In this document: positions 25,121 through 34,261 of the stretch, in pieces
Position numbering within the stretch: the first letter of the stretch is position 1
How the letters are laid out: every line of letters begins with the position of its first letter
Source: CAWJPW01 sp963844845
GTDB taxonomy: Bacteria > Acidobacteriota > Thermoanaerobaculia > Thermoanaerobaculales > Sulfomarinibacteraceae
DNA length: 64,000 bases
Direction of reading: 5' to 3'
Assembly: GCA_963844845.1 (NCBI GenBank)
Contig: CAWJPW010000008.1
Coordinates: 310,001 to 374,000 of the forward strand
Translations under genes and position numbers: made by a program
Notes under the pieces: generated by a model
The model's database searches: none
Seen by the model: only the letters and a program-made list of their open reading frames with translations
What the model was told of the DNA's origin: nothing

Positions 25121-26232
25121 ACCCCCGTCACTTCCCCGCCGTCACCCTCGTCGCCGCGCTGCTCCTCCTCCTCCTCGCTCCTGTGGCCTCGGCCAGCAGC
25201 CAGCAGCCATGCTGGAAGGCGGAGCTGAGCGTCGGAAACCCCACCCCGATCCTCGGCGAGCCAGTGTACTTTAAGATCGTCCTCACGAACCTCACCGACC
25301 ACGAGGTGGTCATGCCAAGGCAGCCGAGACTCTGGGGGCCGTACTGCAACCTCGAGGTGGAGCCCTTGGATCCGGCCCATCGGGCCGAGTTCTTTCAGCA
25401 TCTTGGCCGTGGCCAGGGCTCTCCGGTCTCAGTCGTCATGACGAAACACCCCTATCCGGCGCACGCAGAGGTGGTTATTGGATGGCTACACGTGTTTACG
25501 CCGATGCGTGTCGGCAGCTATCGCGCCCAGTACGTCTGTGAGGTCCCCGCCATCGGACCCGACGTCAATCCGCAGACCAAGCAGCTCGAGAGCAACGACG
25601 AGGTGTGGCGAGGCTCGTTCTCGTCGAACGAGGTCATGGTTGAGGTGGCCGAGCCCGAGGGTATCGACGCGAGGGCCTACGGAGCATTCGACAAGGCACC
25701 ATTCAACTCGTCTTGTTTCGGGGAGCTACTGGGCACGTTTCCCGGTTCGATATACACGGCGTACGTGGTCTGGACTCAGCACGCCAAGGGCACCGCAACA
25801 TGGGACACGGGAGTCGCGCTCCGTCTCGCCGAGGAAGGGAACCGCTACGGCAACGAGATTCCTTGCTTCCACGAGGAGGGCTGCCGTGCCGAGCACTGGA
25901 TGAGCATGAGCGCGGACCAGGTCACTTCCTGGGAGAACAAGTGGTTCTCGACCGTCCTACGAAGCCATCCTGACGCGTGGTTCGCAGACGAAGTCCGTCT
26001 TCGCCTTGCGCTCAACCTCTACAGCATCGGCGACCACGCCTCCTGCCAGGCCCGCCTCGAGGACCTCGCCGAGCACGGCCACCCCGACGTCGCCGCCAAG
26101 GCCGCTGACCTCCTCGCCGCCATGCGCGCGAACGGGATGCTGGAGGGTGCGGAGCCGGCACCGGCCGCCGCCCCGGTCCCGGTCCCGGCACCCGATCCGG
26201 CCCCGGACTCGGCCCCGGGAGCCGGGCGATGA
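25117..26232 (+). CDS. exported tandem paralog 2
   Basis: A 371-aa homolog of paralog 1 with the same order: signal peptide (LLLLLLAPVASAS), beta-rich N-terminal domain, QLESNDEVWRGSF, helical half with FGELLGTFPGSIYTAYV, and Pro/Ala tail. The ATG overlaps the paralog 1 stop (ATGA). Its first roughly 100 bp and the stretch 25324-25530 are almost identical to paralog 4, whereas its 3' part (about 25950-26100) is almost identical to paralog 3, so similarity jumps between copies. CFHEEGC and HASC supply conserved Cys that could form disulfides in the periplasm. Confidence 0.72.
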   Translation: MNPRHFPAVTLVAALLLLLLAPVASASSQQPCWKAELSVGNPTPILGEPVYFKIVLTNLTDHEVVMPRQPRLWGPYCNLEVEPLDPAHRAEFFQHLGRGQGSPVSVVMTKHPYPAHAEVVIGWLHVFTPMRVGSYRAQYVCEVPAIGPDVNPQTKQLESNDEVWRGSFSSNEVMVEVAEPEGIDARAYGAFDKAPFNSSCFGELLGTFPGSIYTAYVVWTQHAKGTATWDTGVALRLAEEGNRYGNEIPCFHEEGCRAEHWMSMSADQVTSWENKWFSTVLRSHPDAWFADEVRLRLALNLYSIGDHASCQARLEDLAEHGHPDVAAKAADLLAAMRANGMLEGAEPAPAAAPVPVPAPDPAPDSAPGAGR

Positions 26233-27354
26233 CGCTCCGCCATCTCCTCGCCGTCGCCCTCGCCGCCGCTGCATTCTCGACGGGAACGCTCTGGGCCGCT
26301 GACCAGCAAGGACCCTGGAAGGCCGAGCTCGAGGTCGGCAACCCCGAGGCCGTTCTCGGCGAGGAGGTGTACGTCAAGATCGAGGTCACCAACACCAGTG
26401 ACGCTCCTGCGGTGATGCCGTATCCGTTCTCGTGGGCCCCTCCGCCCTGCGTGCTCGACATCGAGCCCCTCGACCAGAGCTACCGCGACCAGTTCCGGGA
26501 GGAGCTCGGGCGAGTGAGCCGGCTTCCCCTTCCTGTCGTCGTTTCCAAGCGTGCGTACGCTCCGGGGGAGACGGCGACGCTCGGGTGGGGCGGGATATTC
26601 GAGGCCCGCAAAGTTGGCCTCTATCAGCCTCAGGTACCGGTGCGACGTGCCCGACGAGACCGTCCATCCCCAGGTGAACCCCGACACCAAGCAGCTCGAG
26701 AGCAACGACGAGGTATGGCGCGGGTCCTTCGAGTCGAACGAGGTCACGGTGCGGATCTCCGAGCCGCAAGGCGTCGACGCCGAAGTGCTCGAGGCGCTGG
26801 GCGCCCACCCCATGCACTCGGGACGGTACGGTGAGCTGTTGTCGCGTTTCCCGGGCTCGATTTACGCGGCCTATTGGATCTGGCACTACCATGCCAAAGG
26901 CACCGCAACGTGGGACACCGACGTCGCACTCCGTCTCGCGGAAGAAGGAAACCGGTATGGCAATGAGATTCCCTGCTTCCACGAGGAGGGTTGCCGCACC
27001 GACCATTCGATGAGCGTGAACGCCACGCAACTCACTGCATGGGAGAACAAGTGGTTCTCGACCGTCCTACGAAGCCATCCTGACGCGTGGTTCGCAGACG
27101 AAGTCCGTCTTCGCCTTGCGCTCAACCTCTACAGCATCGGCGACCACGCCTCCTGCCAGGCCCGCCTCGAGGACCTCGCCGAGCACGGCCGACCCGACGT
27201 CGCCGCCAACGCCGCCGACGTCCTCGCCGCCATGCGTGCGAAGGGGATGCTGGAGGGCACGGAGCCGCCACCGGCCGCCGCCCCGGTCCCCGTCCCGGAT
27301 CCGGCTCCGGCCCCGGACTCGGCCCCCGCCCCGGCCCCGGGAGCCGACCGATGA
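26229..27354 (+). pseudogene. exported tandem paralog 3, single-base frameshift
   Basis: The start overlaps paralog 2 (ATGA) and encodes a signal peptide (LAAAAFSTGTLWAAD) and the N-terminal domain up to GLYQ near 26625. There the frame changes; removing one C at TATCAGCCTCAGG restores LYQLRYRCDVPDE, which lines up with YRLRYLCDIPVD in paralog 1. The remainder reads through QLESNDEVWRGSFESNEV, FPGSIYAAYWIW and the Pro/Ala tail to 27354. The open parts are 26229-26834 and 26551-27354. Both halves look conserved, so a recent loss or a sequence error is more likely than old decay. Confidence 0.75.
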
Positions 27355-28502
27355 ACCCCCGTCACTTCCCCGCCGTCACCCTCGTCGCCGCGCTGCTCCT
27401 CCTCCTCCTCGCTCCTGTGGCCTCGGCCAGCAGCCAGCAGCCATGCTGGAAGGCGGAGCTGAGCGTCGGCAACCCCACCCTGGTGCTCGGCGAACCGGTC
27501 TACTTCAAGATCACGCTGACCAACCTCTCCGACCACGAGGTCGTGATGCCCAGGCAGCCGAGACTCTGGGGGCCGTACTGCAACCTCGAGGTGGAGCCCT
27601 TGGATCCGGCCCATCGGGCCGAGTTCTTTCAGCATCTTGGCCGTGGCCAGGGCTCTCCGGTCTCAGTCGTCATGACGAAACACCCCTATCCGGCGCACGC
27701 AGAGGTGGTTATTGGATGGCTACACGTGTTTACGCCGATGCGTGTCGGCAGCTATCGCGCCCAGTACGCATGTGAGGTCCCCGAGATCGGACCAGACGTC
27801 AATCCAAAGACCAAGCAGCTCGAGAGCAACGATGAGGTGTGGCGGGGGTCGGTGTCGTCAAACGAGGTCGTTGTCCAAGCGATGGCGCCTGAGGGTATCG
27901 ATGCCCAGGCATATGAGGCCCTTGACCATGCACCGATGATCCCAAGCCGGTACGGCGGGCTGCTGCGCCGCTTCCCGACCTCTCGATACTCCGCGTACGT
28001 AGTGTGGTCTATTGCAGCGAAGGGCATGGGGGGGAAGGACACGGACGGCTGTGTTCGGTATGCGGCGCACGGAGTCACCTACGGTAACTCAGTCCCTTGC
28101 GACAAGGAGGACGGCTGTCGTGAGGACGGCTCGATGCACCTGAACGCTGAAGAGATGGTTCGGTGGGGGACTCGATGGTCACGGCTCATCCTGAAGGCCC
28201 ACCCCGACATCTGGTTCGCCGACGAGGTCCAGCTCAAGCTCGCCCTGGACGAGTACCTGCTCGGCGACCACGCCTCCTGCCAGGCCCGCCTCGAGGACCT
28301 CGCCGAGCACGGCCGAGCCGACGTCGCCGCCAAGGCCGCCGACATCCTCGCGGCCATGCGCGCGAAGGGGATGCTGGAGGGAGCGGAGCCGGCACCGGCC
28401 GCCGCCCCGGTCCCGGTCCCGGCCCCTGACCCTGCCCCGGTCCCGGCACCCGATCCGGCCCCGGACTCGGCCCCCGCCCCGGCCCCGGGAGCCGGTCGAT
28501 GA
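27351..28502 (+). CDS. exported tandem paralog 4
   Basis: A 383-aa homolog; ATG at 27351 overlaps the paralog 3 stop (ATGA). The signal peptide and N-terminal domain are nearly identical to paralog 2, but the helical half (about residues 175-310) diverges: SSNEVVVQAMAPEG, FPTSRYSAYVVWS, YGNSVPCDKEDGC and DIWFADEVQLKLALDEY. The two-Cys motif corresponding to CFHEEGC is kept as CDKEDGC. The Pro/Ala tail is the longest of the four (about 33 residues), by added VPAPDPAP units. In-frame sequence upstream of 27351 is a shadow of paralog 3. Confidence 0.72.
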   Translation: MNPRHFPAVTLVAALLLLLLAPVASASSQQPCWKAELSVGNPTLVLGEPVYFKITLTNLSDHEVVMPRQPRLWGPYCNLEVEPLDPAHRAEFFQHLGRGQGSPVSVVMTKHPYPAHAEVVIGWLHVFTPMRVGSYRAQYACEVPEIGPDVNPKTKQLESNDEVWRGSVSSNEVVVQAMAPEGIDAQAYEALDHAPMIPSRYGGLLRRFPTSRYSAYVVWSIAAKGMGGKDTDGCVRYAAHGVTYGNSVPCDKEDGCREDGSMHLNAEEMVRWGTRWSRLILKAHPDIWFADEVQLKLALDEYLLGDHASCQARLEDLAEHGRADVAAKAADILAAMRAKGMLEGAEPAPAAAPVPVPAPDPAPVPAPDPAPDSAPAPAPGAGR

Positions 28503-29272
28503 GAGCTCCTCACCGCCCCGCCGCCGCCCTCGCCGCCGCGCTGCTTCTCCTCATCGCCTCCACAGCAACGGCCAGCAACATGGCCTACTGGGTGCGGGTG
28601 ACCCTCACCGCCGGCGGGGCCACCTCGGGGCTGCACTGGGTGTCCCTGCCCTACGCCTACACCCCGCCCGACTTCAACACCAACTCGGTGGTGGACGCCC
28701 AGGACCTGGTCGAGGACCTCCAGCCCCAGGGCCTGACCCGGCCGTGCGTCACCACCCAGTGCGCCGTCGCCGCGGTGATCCGCTGGGACCCGACCACCGG
28801 CAAGTACCAGAGCTGGGAGGTCGACGACCCGGCCGGGCCGCCCTTCGAGCTCGTACCCGGCGAGGCCTACGGCCTCGTCGTCCGCGCGGTGTCCGGCCAC
28901 ACAAGCCACGACCTCGACGTCTTCGGCCTGCACGACCCCGACCTCGCACTGGCCGAGTGCCACAGCCCCGGCGGGGTCAACCTGCACTGGTACTCCCTGC
29001 CGCCCCACCTCGCCCTCGACACCTCGCGCGGCGTCCCCGGCGTCCTCGACGCCGAGGACCTCGGCCAGGCCATGGGGGGCCCCACCAAGGTCTTCATGCT
29101 CCGCCGCCTGAACGAGGCCACCGGCCGCTTCCAGAGCTGGGTGGTGGGCTCGGTGTGGGGCACGCCGTTTCCCGTCGACCCCGGCCGCGCGGTCGCCGTG
29201 GACCTCTCCTGCGCCGACCTCCAGGCGCCGTGCAGCGAGTGCCAGTGGTCGTGGACGCCGCCGCACTACTGA
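28499..29272 (+). CDS. exported protein with two internal repeats, dockerin-like loop
   Basis: A 257-aa protein with a signal peptide (LAAALLLLIASTATAS). Two related halves are visible: LHWVSLPY ... VDAQDLVEDL ... YQSWEVDDPAGPPFELVPGE (about residues 41-125) and LHWYSLPP ... LDAEDLGQAM ... FQSWVVGSVWGTPFPVDPG (about 160-235). The first half contains DFNTNSVVDAQDL, which resembles a dockerin-type calcium loop (DxNxDxxVxxxDL); the second is degenerate. It overlaps paralog 4 by ATGA, so it belongs to the same unit. Function unknown. Confidence 0.68.
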   Translation: MRAPHRPAAALAAALLLLIASTATASNMAYWVRVTLTAGGATSGLHWVSLPYAYTPPDFNTNSVVDAQDLVEDLQPQGLTRPCVTTQCAVAAVIRWDPTTGKYQSWEVDDPAGPPFELVPGEAYGLVVRAVSGHTSHDLDVFGLHDPDLALAECHSPGGVNLHWYSLPPHLALDTSRGVPGVLDAEDLGQAMGGPTKVFMLRRLNEATGRFQSWVVGSVWGTPFPVDPGRAVAVDLSCADLQAPCSECQWSWTPPHY

Positions 29273-29286
29273 GCGAGGAGCCTTCG

Positions 29287-30213
29287 ATGCGCACCCTTTG
29301 TTCCTTCCTCGCCGCCGCCCTGCTCGCGGCCGCCGCGCCGGCGCTTCACGCCGGCACCTGCAACGACGCCTACCTGGCCGAGGGGCAGCGGCCGCCCGCC
29401 TTCGACGGCGTCCACACCGGCGACGCCGGCCTCGTGGTGCGCTACTGGGTCTGGGGCCGCTACCCGGACGTGCACGGCAGCGACCCCTCGGTCCTGGTGG
29501 ACGACGGCACCGGGGTCGCGCTGAGCCCCGGCATCCTGTGGGCCAACTCGCCCGGCTGCAGCGGCACCGTGGCCGGCACCGGCGTCCTGCTCGAGGAGCC
29601 CTCGGCGTCCTCGGGCGGTTTCGTGGCGCTGGTGGCGGTGGCCGGGGCCGAAGGCAACCTGGACGCCCTCCAGGGCGGTACGCTGCAGTCGGCGGCCGAG
29701 CCGCTGCCCACGCCCACGGTCACCCTCACCGGCACCGGGAGCGACGGCGACGGCGCGTACGCCGACTACCTGCTCTCGTGGAGCCCTCCGACCAGCGCGG
29801 TGGCGCTGGCCGACGTCGCCGAGCCGCTCGCCGGCTACCGGGTGTGGGCCATCACGACGGCGGCGGGCGGGCCGGTGGACACCGGTGTGCGTGACGCTTT
29901 CACCCCGCTGGGGGCGGCGCCGAGCCCGACCGCGCCGTTCGTCACCGACGACTCCGACGACCCGGACGGCCTGCTGCCGCGCTCCCAGACCAGCTGCCAC
30001 GTGCGGGTGCGCCCCGGCGCGACCTGGTACTTCGCGCTCTCGGTGCTGGTCGACGGCTCGGCGGCGGCGGCGAACCCGGCCGCCGACCCCGGCGCGGTGG
30101 AGACGACCTACGTCGGCGCCTGCTCCGCCGGCGTGAGCGTGGTGGACCCGCTGATCTTCGAGGACGACTTCGACGACGGCACCCTCAACGCCTGGTCGAC
30201 GGTGGTGGGGTAG
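29287..30213 (+). CDS. exported protein, function unknown, with FDDGTLNAWS-type C-terminus
   Basis: A 308-aa protein from ATG 29287 (GAGGAG 7 nt upstream), with signal peptide (LAAALLAAAAPALHAG). The middle is beta-rich; VTLTGTGSDGDGAYADYLLSW (in parts, about residues 145-165) and LAGYRVWAITTAAGGP look fibronectin type III-like. The last residues LIFEDDFDDGTLNAWS resemble tails seen on many acidobacterial secreted proteins, perhaps a sorting or anchoring signal. It is 14 bp downstream of the preceding exported gene and ends the cluster. Confidence 0.65.
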   Translation: MRTLCSFLAAALLAAAAPALHAGTCNDAYLAEGQRPPAFDGVHTGDAGLVVRYWVWGRYPDVHGSDPSVLVDDGTGVALSPGILWANSPGCSGTVAGTGVLLEEPSASSGGFVALVAVAGAEGNLDALQGGTLQSAAEPLPTPTVTLTGTGSDGDGAYADYLLSWSPPTSAVALADVAEPLAGYRVWAITTAAGGPVDTGVRDAFTPLGAAPSPTAPFVTDDSDDPDGLLPRSQTSCHVRVRPGATWYFALSVLVDGSAAAANPAADPGAVETTYVGACSAGVSVVDPLIFEDDFDDGTLNAWSTVVG

Positions 30214-30507
30214 GCGACACCCCGAGCGGGTCCCCGGCCCGCACCGGGTGCGGTCCCGACCCCTGCAAACTGCTCCCACCAAGCACACCCCGACCGAGCC
30301 TTGGCAACCTGACGCTACCGCATCGCTCTTGAGATGAACGCTTTGTCTGCAACGAGATGCGGTGACCCGGCGTGATAGCATCAAGAGGGCGCCCGAGAGC
30401 CTTCGGAGGCCAAGAGTGCAAAGCGGAGTCAGGCCAAGCGAAGCGGCTGCGTTCGGTGACGGATCAGGGCTGATGCAACGGAACCGTCACAACCCCGGGA
30501 GCCGCTG
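30214..30507. other. intergenic region between the exported cluster and the CRISPR regulator
   Basis: Non-repetitive sequence. TGATAGCAT at 30373-30381 is an extended -10-like box about 125 nt before the regulator start. CGAGAGCCTTCGGAGGCC around 30391 could form a small hairpin. I see no ORF, tRNA or terminator with a T tract. Confidence 0.4.
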
Positions 30508-31494
30508 ATGGTCTTCGCCGACGCCCTTACCAAGGCGGGGCGCCTCGTGGAGCTTCAGCGCGCCTTCTGGGCCAATCCCAGGCGAGGACTGACCTCGAGC
30601 CAGCTGGCGCGACGGCTCGGCGTGGCGCCCCGAACCGTGCGGCGGTACATGGAGGAGCTTTCGGGGACCGGCCGGCTCCCCGTATTCCGCGACGGCGGCG
30701 TGTGGCGCCTGCTGGAGGAGGCCCGGCTCGAGATCCCGCCAGTGCGCTTCCATCTCGAGGAGGCGGCAGCCGTCTACCTTGCGGCACGCCTTCTCCTGCA
30801 GCACGCCGACGAGCCCAACCCGGCGGTGCGCGGGGCCCTGGTCAAGCTGGGTGCCGTTATCCCCGCCGAGCTGCGTCCGGCCTTCGACCGCATCGCCGAC
30901 CGTCTCGACGAGCGGCGGGACGACCGCTTTGCCGAGATCTTCAAGTCGCTCGCCTACGGCTGGGCACTCCACCGCGTGGTGCGAGTGACGTACGCTCCGC
31001 GCTCGCGCCGGGAGCGGTTCACCGCCGACCTCCGGCCCTACCTCCTGGAGCCCTCGGCCGTGGGCTCCGCCCTCTACGCGATCGGCCGCCTCGACCCACC
31101 CGGGGCGTTGCGGGTGCTCAAGCTCGAGCGCATCGAGGCCGCCAAGCTCACCGACGCCGCGTTCCCGGCACCGCCCCTGCCTCCGCTCCTCGACAGGCTC
31201 GACCGTGCCTGGGGCGTCTGGCTCAGTGAGGAGGAGCCTGAGGACGTGGTGCTGCGTTTTGCTCCCGACGTCGCTCAACGAGTGAAGGAGACCCGCTGGC
31301 ACCCCTCGCAGCGGCTGGACGAGCTACCCGGCGGCTGCCTGCGCGCCACCCTCACGGTGGCCTCCACGGTGGAGATCCTCCCCTGGGTGCTCGGGTGGGG
31401 CTCCTTCTGCGAGGTCGAAGCCCCGGCCGGCCTGCGCGCCCGGGTGGCTGAGGAGCTACGGCACGCCGCTGAGCAGTACGGAGAGGCGAGGTAA
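30508..31494 (+). CDS. HTH-WYL transcriptional regulator of the CRISPR locus
   Basis: A 328-aa protein with an N-terminal winged HTH (LTSSQLARRLGVAPRTVRRYMEEL, about residues 29-52, in two parts) and a central/C-terminal WYL-type region (about 140-230, with YAPRSRRERFTADLRPYLLEP and VGSALYAIGRLD) plus a C-terminal extension. WYL proteins bind nucleic-acid-like ligands and often control CRISPR or phage-defence operons. It lies upstream of and codirectional with the type I-C genes. The canonical WYL tripeptide is replaced by SALYAIG-type sequence, which is common in the family. Confidence 0.88.
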   Translation: MVFADALTKAGRLVELQRAFWANPRRGLTSSQLARRLGVAPRTVRRYMEELSGTGRLPVFRDGGVWRLLEEARLEIPPVRFHLEEAAAVYLAARLLLQHADEPNPAVRGALVKLGAVIPAELRPAFDRIADRLDERRDDRFAEIFKSLAYGWALHRVVRVTYAPRSRRERFTADLRPYLLEPSAVGSALYAIGRLDPPGALRVLKLERIEAAKLTDAAFPAPPLPPLLDRLDRAWGVWLSEEEPEDVVLRFAPDVAQRVKETRWHPSQRLDELPGGCLRATLTVASTVEILPWVLGWGSFCEVEAPAGLRARVAEELRHAAEQYGEAR

Positions 31495-31568
31495 CGGTGG
31501 ACCGGCGTGCCGGATCGGGCCCGGAGCCCGACAGGCGGCCTGCGTTCCTCTGGACAGGCGGACAGTAC

Positions 31569-31596
31569 TTGACCGCCCTGGGCACAAGCATAGGTT
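31569..31596 (+). promoter_or_regulatory. candidate promoter of the cas operon
   Basis: TTGACC and TAGGTT separated by 16 bp lie about 50 nt before the small ORF and 75 nt after the regulator stop. This is the best sigma70-like pair in the gap and would give the cas genes a start site independent of the regulator. Confidence 0.45.
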
Positions 31597-31645
31597 GGTG
31601 TGACAAATCCGAGGAGCGAGGCACCGACGCACGGGAGGTGACGGG

Positions 31646-31912
31646 ATGCTGAAAAGCGGTCTTCCGCAGGTTGTTGGCCGGACGATCACGGCGGTGGTCG
31701 TGAAGACGGGCCGGGCCCCGGAGTGGCAGCTGTACCTGCTGCTCAACGACGGGGCCTGGTACGAGCTCTACGGCGACGGCTATCTGGGCGGCGCTTCCGA
31801 CCTCGACACAGGCGACCTCACAACCGTCGAGGCCTACATGGAGAGGACCCACAAGACGATCCTCCAAGTGGTGCTCGACGACCCAACGACGGAGGGGGTG
31901 GATGTCAATTGA
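31646..31912 (+). CDS. small protein of unknown function between the WYL regulator and cas3
   Basis: An 88-aa acidic, soluble protein preceded by a strong GGGAGGTGA. It overlaps cas3 by 11 bases in another frame, so it is translated with the cas operon. It has alternating beta strands (TITAVVVKTG, WQLYLLLNDG, WYELYGDGYL) and a C-terminal helix (VEAYMERTHKTI) and no recognisable motif. It is not a standard type I-C component. Possibilities include a ligand-binding partner of the regulator, a small antitoxin-like protein or an unrelated passenger. Confidence 0.68.
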   Translation: MLKSGLPQVVGRTITAVVVKTGRAPEWQLYLLLNDGAWYELYGDGYLGGASDLDTGDLTTVEAYMERTHKTILQVVLDDPTTEGVDVN

Positions 31913-34247
31913 GGAGAAAGCAGGAGAGGGCCAGCGATCAGCGGCGGATGCAACACCGCCAGGTAGGGTGCCGCCGGGCGGACCCTGGGCGCACAGCGCG
32001 GACGGTGAGCGCGAGTGGCAACCGCTTCGCGACCACCTCAAGGCCGTCGCAGCACTCGCGCGTGGGTTTGCCGCACCCTTTGGCGCCGGCGACTGGGCGT
32101 ACCTGGCGGGTCTCTGGCACGATCTCGGTAAGTACTCGGCGGCCTTCCAAGCCTATCTTGGACGGAACACTCGAGCCGACTACCACGTCGAGGAGGCGTA
32201 CGAGGCAGCTGCCCCGGTCGCGAAGGTCGATCACACCACAGCGGGCGCACAACATGCCGTGGCCGCGGTGCCGGTGCTTGGACATCTGCTGGCGTACGCG
32301 GTCTCCGGCCACCATAGCGGTCTCCTGGACGCGCTGTCGGACGGGGCGTGCCTCGAGCGCCGGCTCAAGAAGGCTATCCAGCCCTGGCAACACGGTCTCG
32401 ACCAGCTCCCGCCAGCATCGCTACCGACGCTGCCGCACCACCTTCAATGCTCACTTGGTCGGCGCGGCCCAAACCCTCGGGGAACGGCATTCTCCTTTGC
32501 CTTCTTCGTATCAATGCTGTTCTCCTGCCTGGTGGACGCAGACTACCTCGACACCGAAGCGTTCATGGATCCTGCGAGGGCAGCGAGCCGCCCGGAGTGG
32601 CCCGACAACGTGCTCGAGCTCATGGAGGCTGCCCTCGAGGCGTACGTCAGCCCTCTCGGTGAAGACAACTCGAACGTGAACCGGGCACGGCGCGAGGTGC
32701 GGCAGGCGTGCCAAGCCGCCGCCCTCCTCCCGCCCGGCCTGTTCTCTTTGACGGTCCCGACAGGCGGCGGCAAGACCCTGTCATCGGTGGCGTTCGGGTT
32801 ACGCCACGCCCGCTTGCACCGGCTCGATCGGATCATCTACGTGATCCCCTTCACCAGCATCATCGAGCAGAACGCCGCGGTCTTCCGTCGAGTCTTCGAG
32901 CCCCTCAGCAAGGCCGGTGTCTCCAACCCCGTGCTCGAGCACCACAGCGCAGTGCAGGTCGGCAGGGAGACTCTGGAGACCCGCCTCGCCGCTGAGGACT
33001 GGGACGCACCGCTCGTGGTGACAACCTCGGTGCAGCTGTTCGAGTCGCTCTTCTCGAACCGACCCGGCCGCTGCCGCAAGCTCCACAACCTGGCACGCGC
33101 GGTGATCGTGCTGGACGAGGCGCAGAAGCTGCCGGTCGAGTTCCTCGCCCCCTGCCTCAGCGCCCTCCGGGAGCTCACCAGGGGCTATGGCTCGACGGTC
33201 GTACTCTGCACAGCGACCCAGCCCGCAATCCACCTGCGGGACGAGTTCCCGATCGGCCTCGACGGCGTGCGGGAGATCGTACCTGAGCCACGCACCCTCT
33301 ACCTCGCGCTCAAGCGCGTTCGAATCGAGAGCATCGGCGAGCTGCCCGACGATGAGCTTGCCGAGCGGCTGGAAGCTCACGACCAGGTTCTTTGCATCGT
33401 CAACACCCGTCGCCATGCGCGAGGGCTGTTTGAACGGCTCAACGACGACGCCGGCACCGTCCATCTCAGCGCCGCCATGTGCCCGGCGCATCGCGCCGTG
33501 GCGTTGGACAATGTCCGCCGGCGCCTGCGCCGGGGGGATCGGTGCCGGCTGATCTCCACCCAGGTCGTGGAGGCAGGAGTGGATGTCGACTTCCCGGCCG
33601 TCTACCGGTCACTGGCAGGTCTGGACTCCATCGCCCAGGCAGCCGGCCGCTGCAATCGCGAGGGCCGGCTCGCGACCGCTTGCACCTACGTGTTCCGCTC
33701 CGAGCACGAGCGAGCTGAGTCCTTCCTCCGAGACACAGCCAACGCGACCTCACAAATCCTCGGTCGAGAAGCCTCCGACGCCCTGTACGAGGACCTCCTC
33801 TCGCTGGAGGCGGTCGAGCACTACTTCAGGCTCTACTACTGGTCCCAGCAGCAGCGCTGGGATCACCATCGCATCCTCGACAATCTCAGCCTCGTCCCGA
33901 GCAGCCATGAGCTGCCGTTTCAGTTCGCCTTCTCGGAAAACGCCAGCAAGTTCCGGCTCATCCGCGACTCTGGGAAGCCGGTCATCATCCCCTGGGGTGA
34001 CGAGGGAGAGCATCTCTGCCGGGAACTCAGATCTTCAGCCCGCCTTCCCGAGAGGAGGCTCCTTCGGAGCCTGCAGCGCTACACGGTTCAGGCCCCACAA
34101 CGGGTATTCCACGATCAGCTCGGAGGCGCTATTGAACTGGTCCACGACCGGTACGCGATCCTGACGAGCCCCGAGCTGTTCTACGACGACCACCTCGGCC
34201 TCGTGCTCGACAGGAGCGAGTTCGAGGCCGGCACTTTCATCACCTGA
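31902..34247 (+). CDS. cas3: CRISPR-associated nuclease-helicase Cas3 (type I-C)
   Basis: A 781-aa protein with an N-terminal HD nuclease (DHLKAVA about residue 43, GLWHDLGKYS about 70-79, VSGHHSG about 133, DAD near 210) and an SF2 helicase. Walker A is VPTGGGKT (about 286-293), motif II DEAQ (about 405), motif III TATQP, motif V STQVVEAGVDVDFP and motif VI QAAGRCNREG. Cas3 is recruited by Cascade-bound targets, then unwinds and degrades the DNA. All catalytic motifs appear intact. Start is preceded by GGAGGGGG. Confidence 0.96.
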   Translation: MSIEEKAGEGQRSAADATPPGRVPPGGPWAHSADGEREWQPLRDHLKAVAALARGFAAPFGAGDWAYLAGLWHDLGKYSAAFQAYLGRNTRADYHVEEAYEAAAPVAKVDHTTAGAQHAVAAVPVLGHLLAYAVSGHHSGLLDALSDGACLERRLKKAIQPWQHGLDQLPPASLPTLPHHLQCSLGRRGPNPRGTAFSFAFFVSMLFSCLVDADYLDTEAFMDPARAASRPEWPDNVLELMEAALEAYVSPLGEDNSNVNRARREVRQACQAAALLPPGLFSLTVPTGGGKTLSSVAFGLRHARLHRLDRIIYVIPFTSIIEQNAAVFRRVFEPLSKAGVSNPVLEHHSAVQVGRETLETRLAAEDWDAPLVVTTSVQLFESLFSNRPGRCRKLHNLARAVIVLDEAQKLPVEFLAPCLSALRELTRGYGSTVVLCTATQPAIHLRDEFPIGLDGVREIVPEPRTLYLALKRVRIESIGELPDDELAERLEAHDQVLCIVNTRRHARGLFERLNDDAGTVHLSAAMCPAHRAVALDNVRRRLRRGDRCRLISTQVVEAGVDVDFPAVYRSLAGLDSIAQAAGRCNREGRLATACTYVFRSEHERAESFLRDTANATSQILGREASDALYEDLLSLEAVEHYFRLYYWSQQQRWDHHRILDNLSLVPSSHELPFQFAFSENASKFRLIRDSGKPVIIPWGDEGEHLCRELRSSARLPERRLLRSLQRYTVQAPQRVFHDQLGGAIELVHDRYAILTSPELFYDDHLGLVLDRSEFEAGTFIT

Positions 34248-34261
34248 CGAGAGGGGGTGAC

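Noticed and set aside
27087..27350. N-terminal extension of paralog 4 into paralog 3
   Set aside because: It is the shadow frame of the conserved end of paralog 3; the ATG at 27351 with signal peptide and ATGA overlap matches the other paralogs.
30214..30507. tRNA or other RNA gene in the gap before the WYL regulator
   Set aside because: No GTTCRANNC-type T arm or cloverleaf could be folded, and no conserved RNA motif was recognised. None of the other gaps shows one either.
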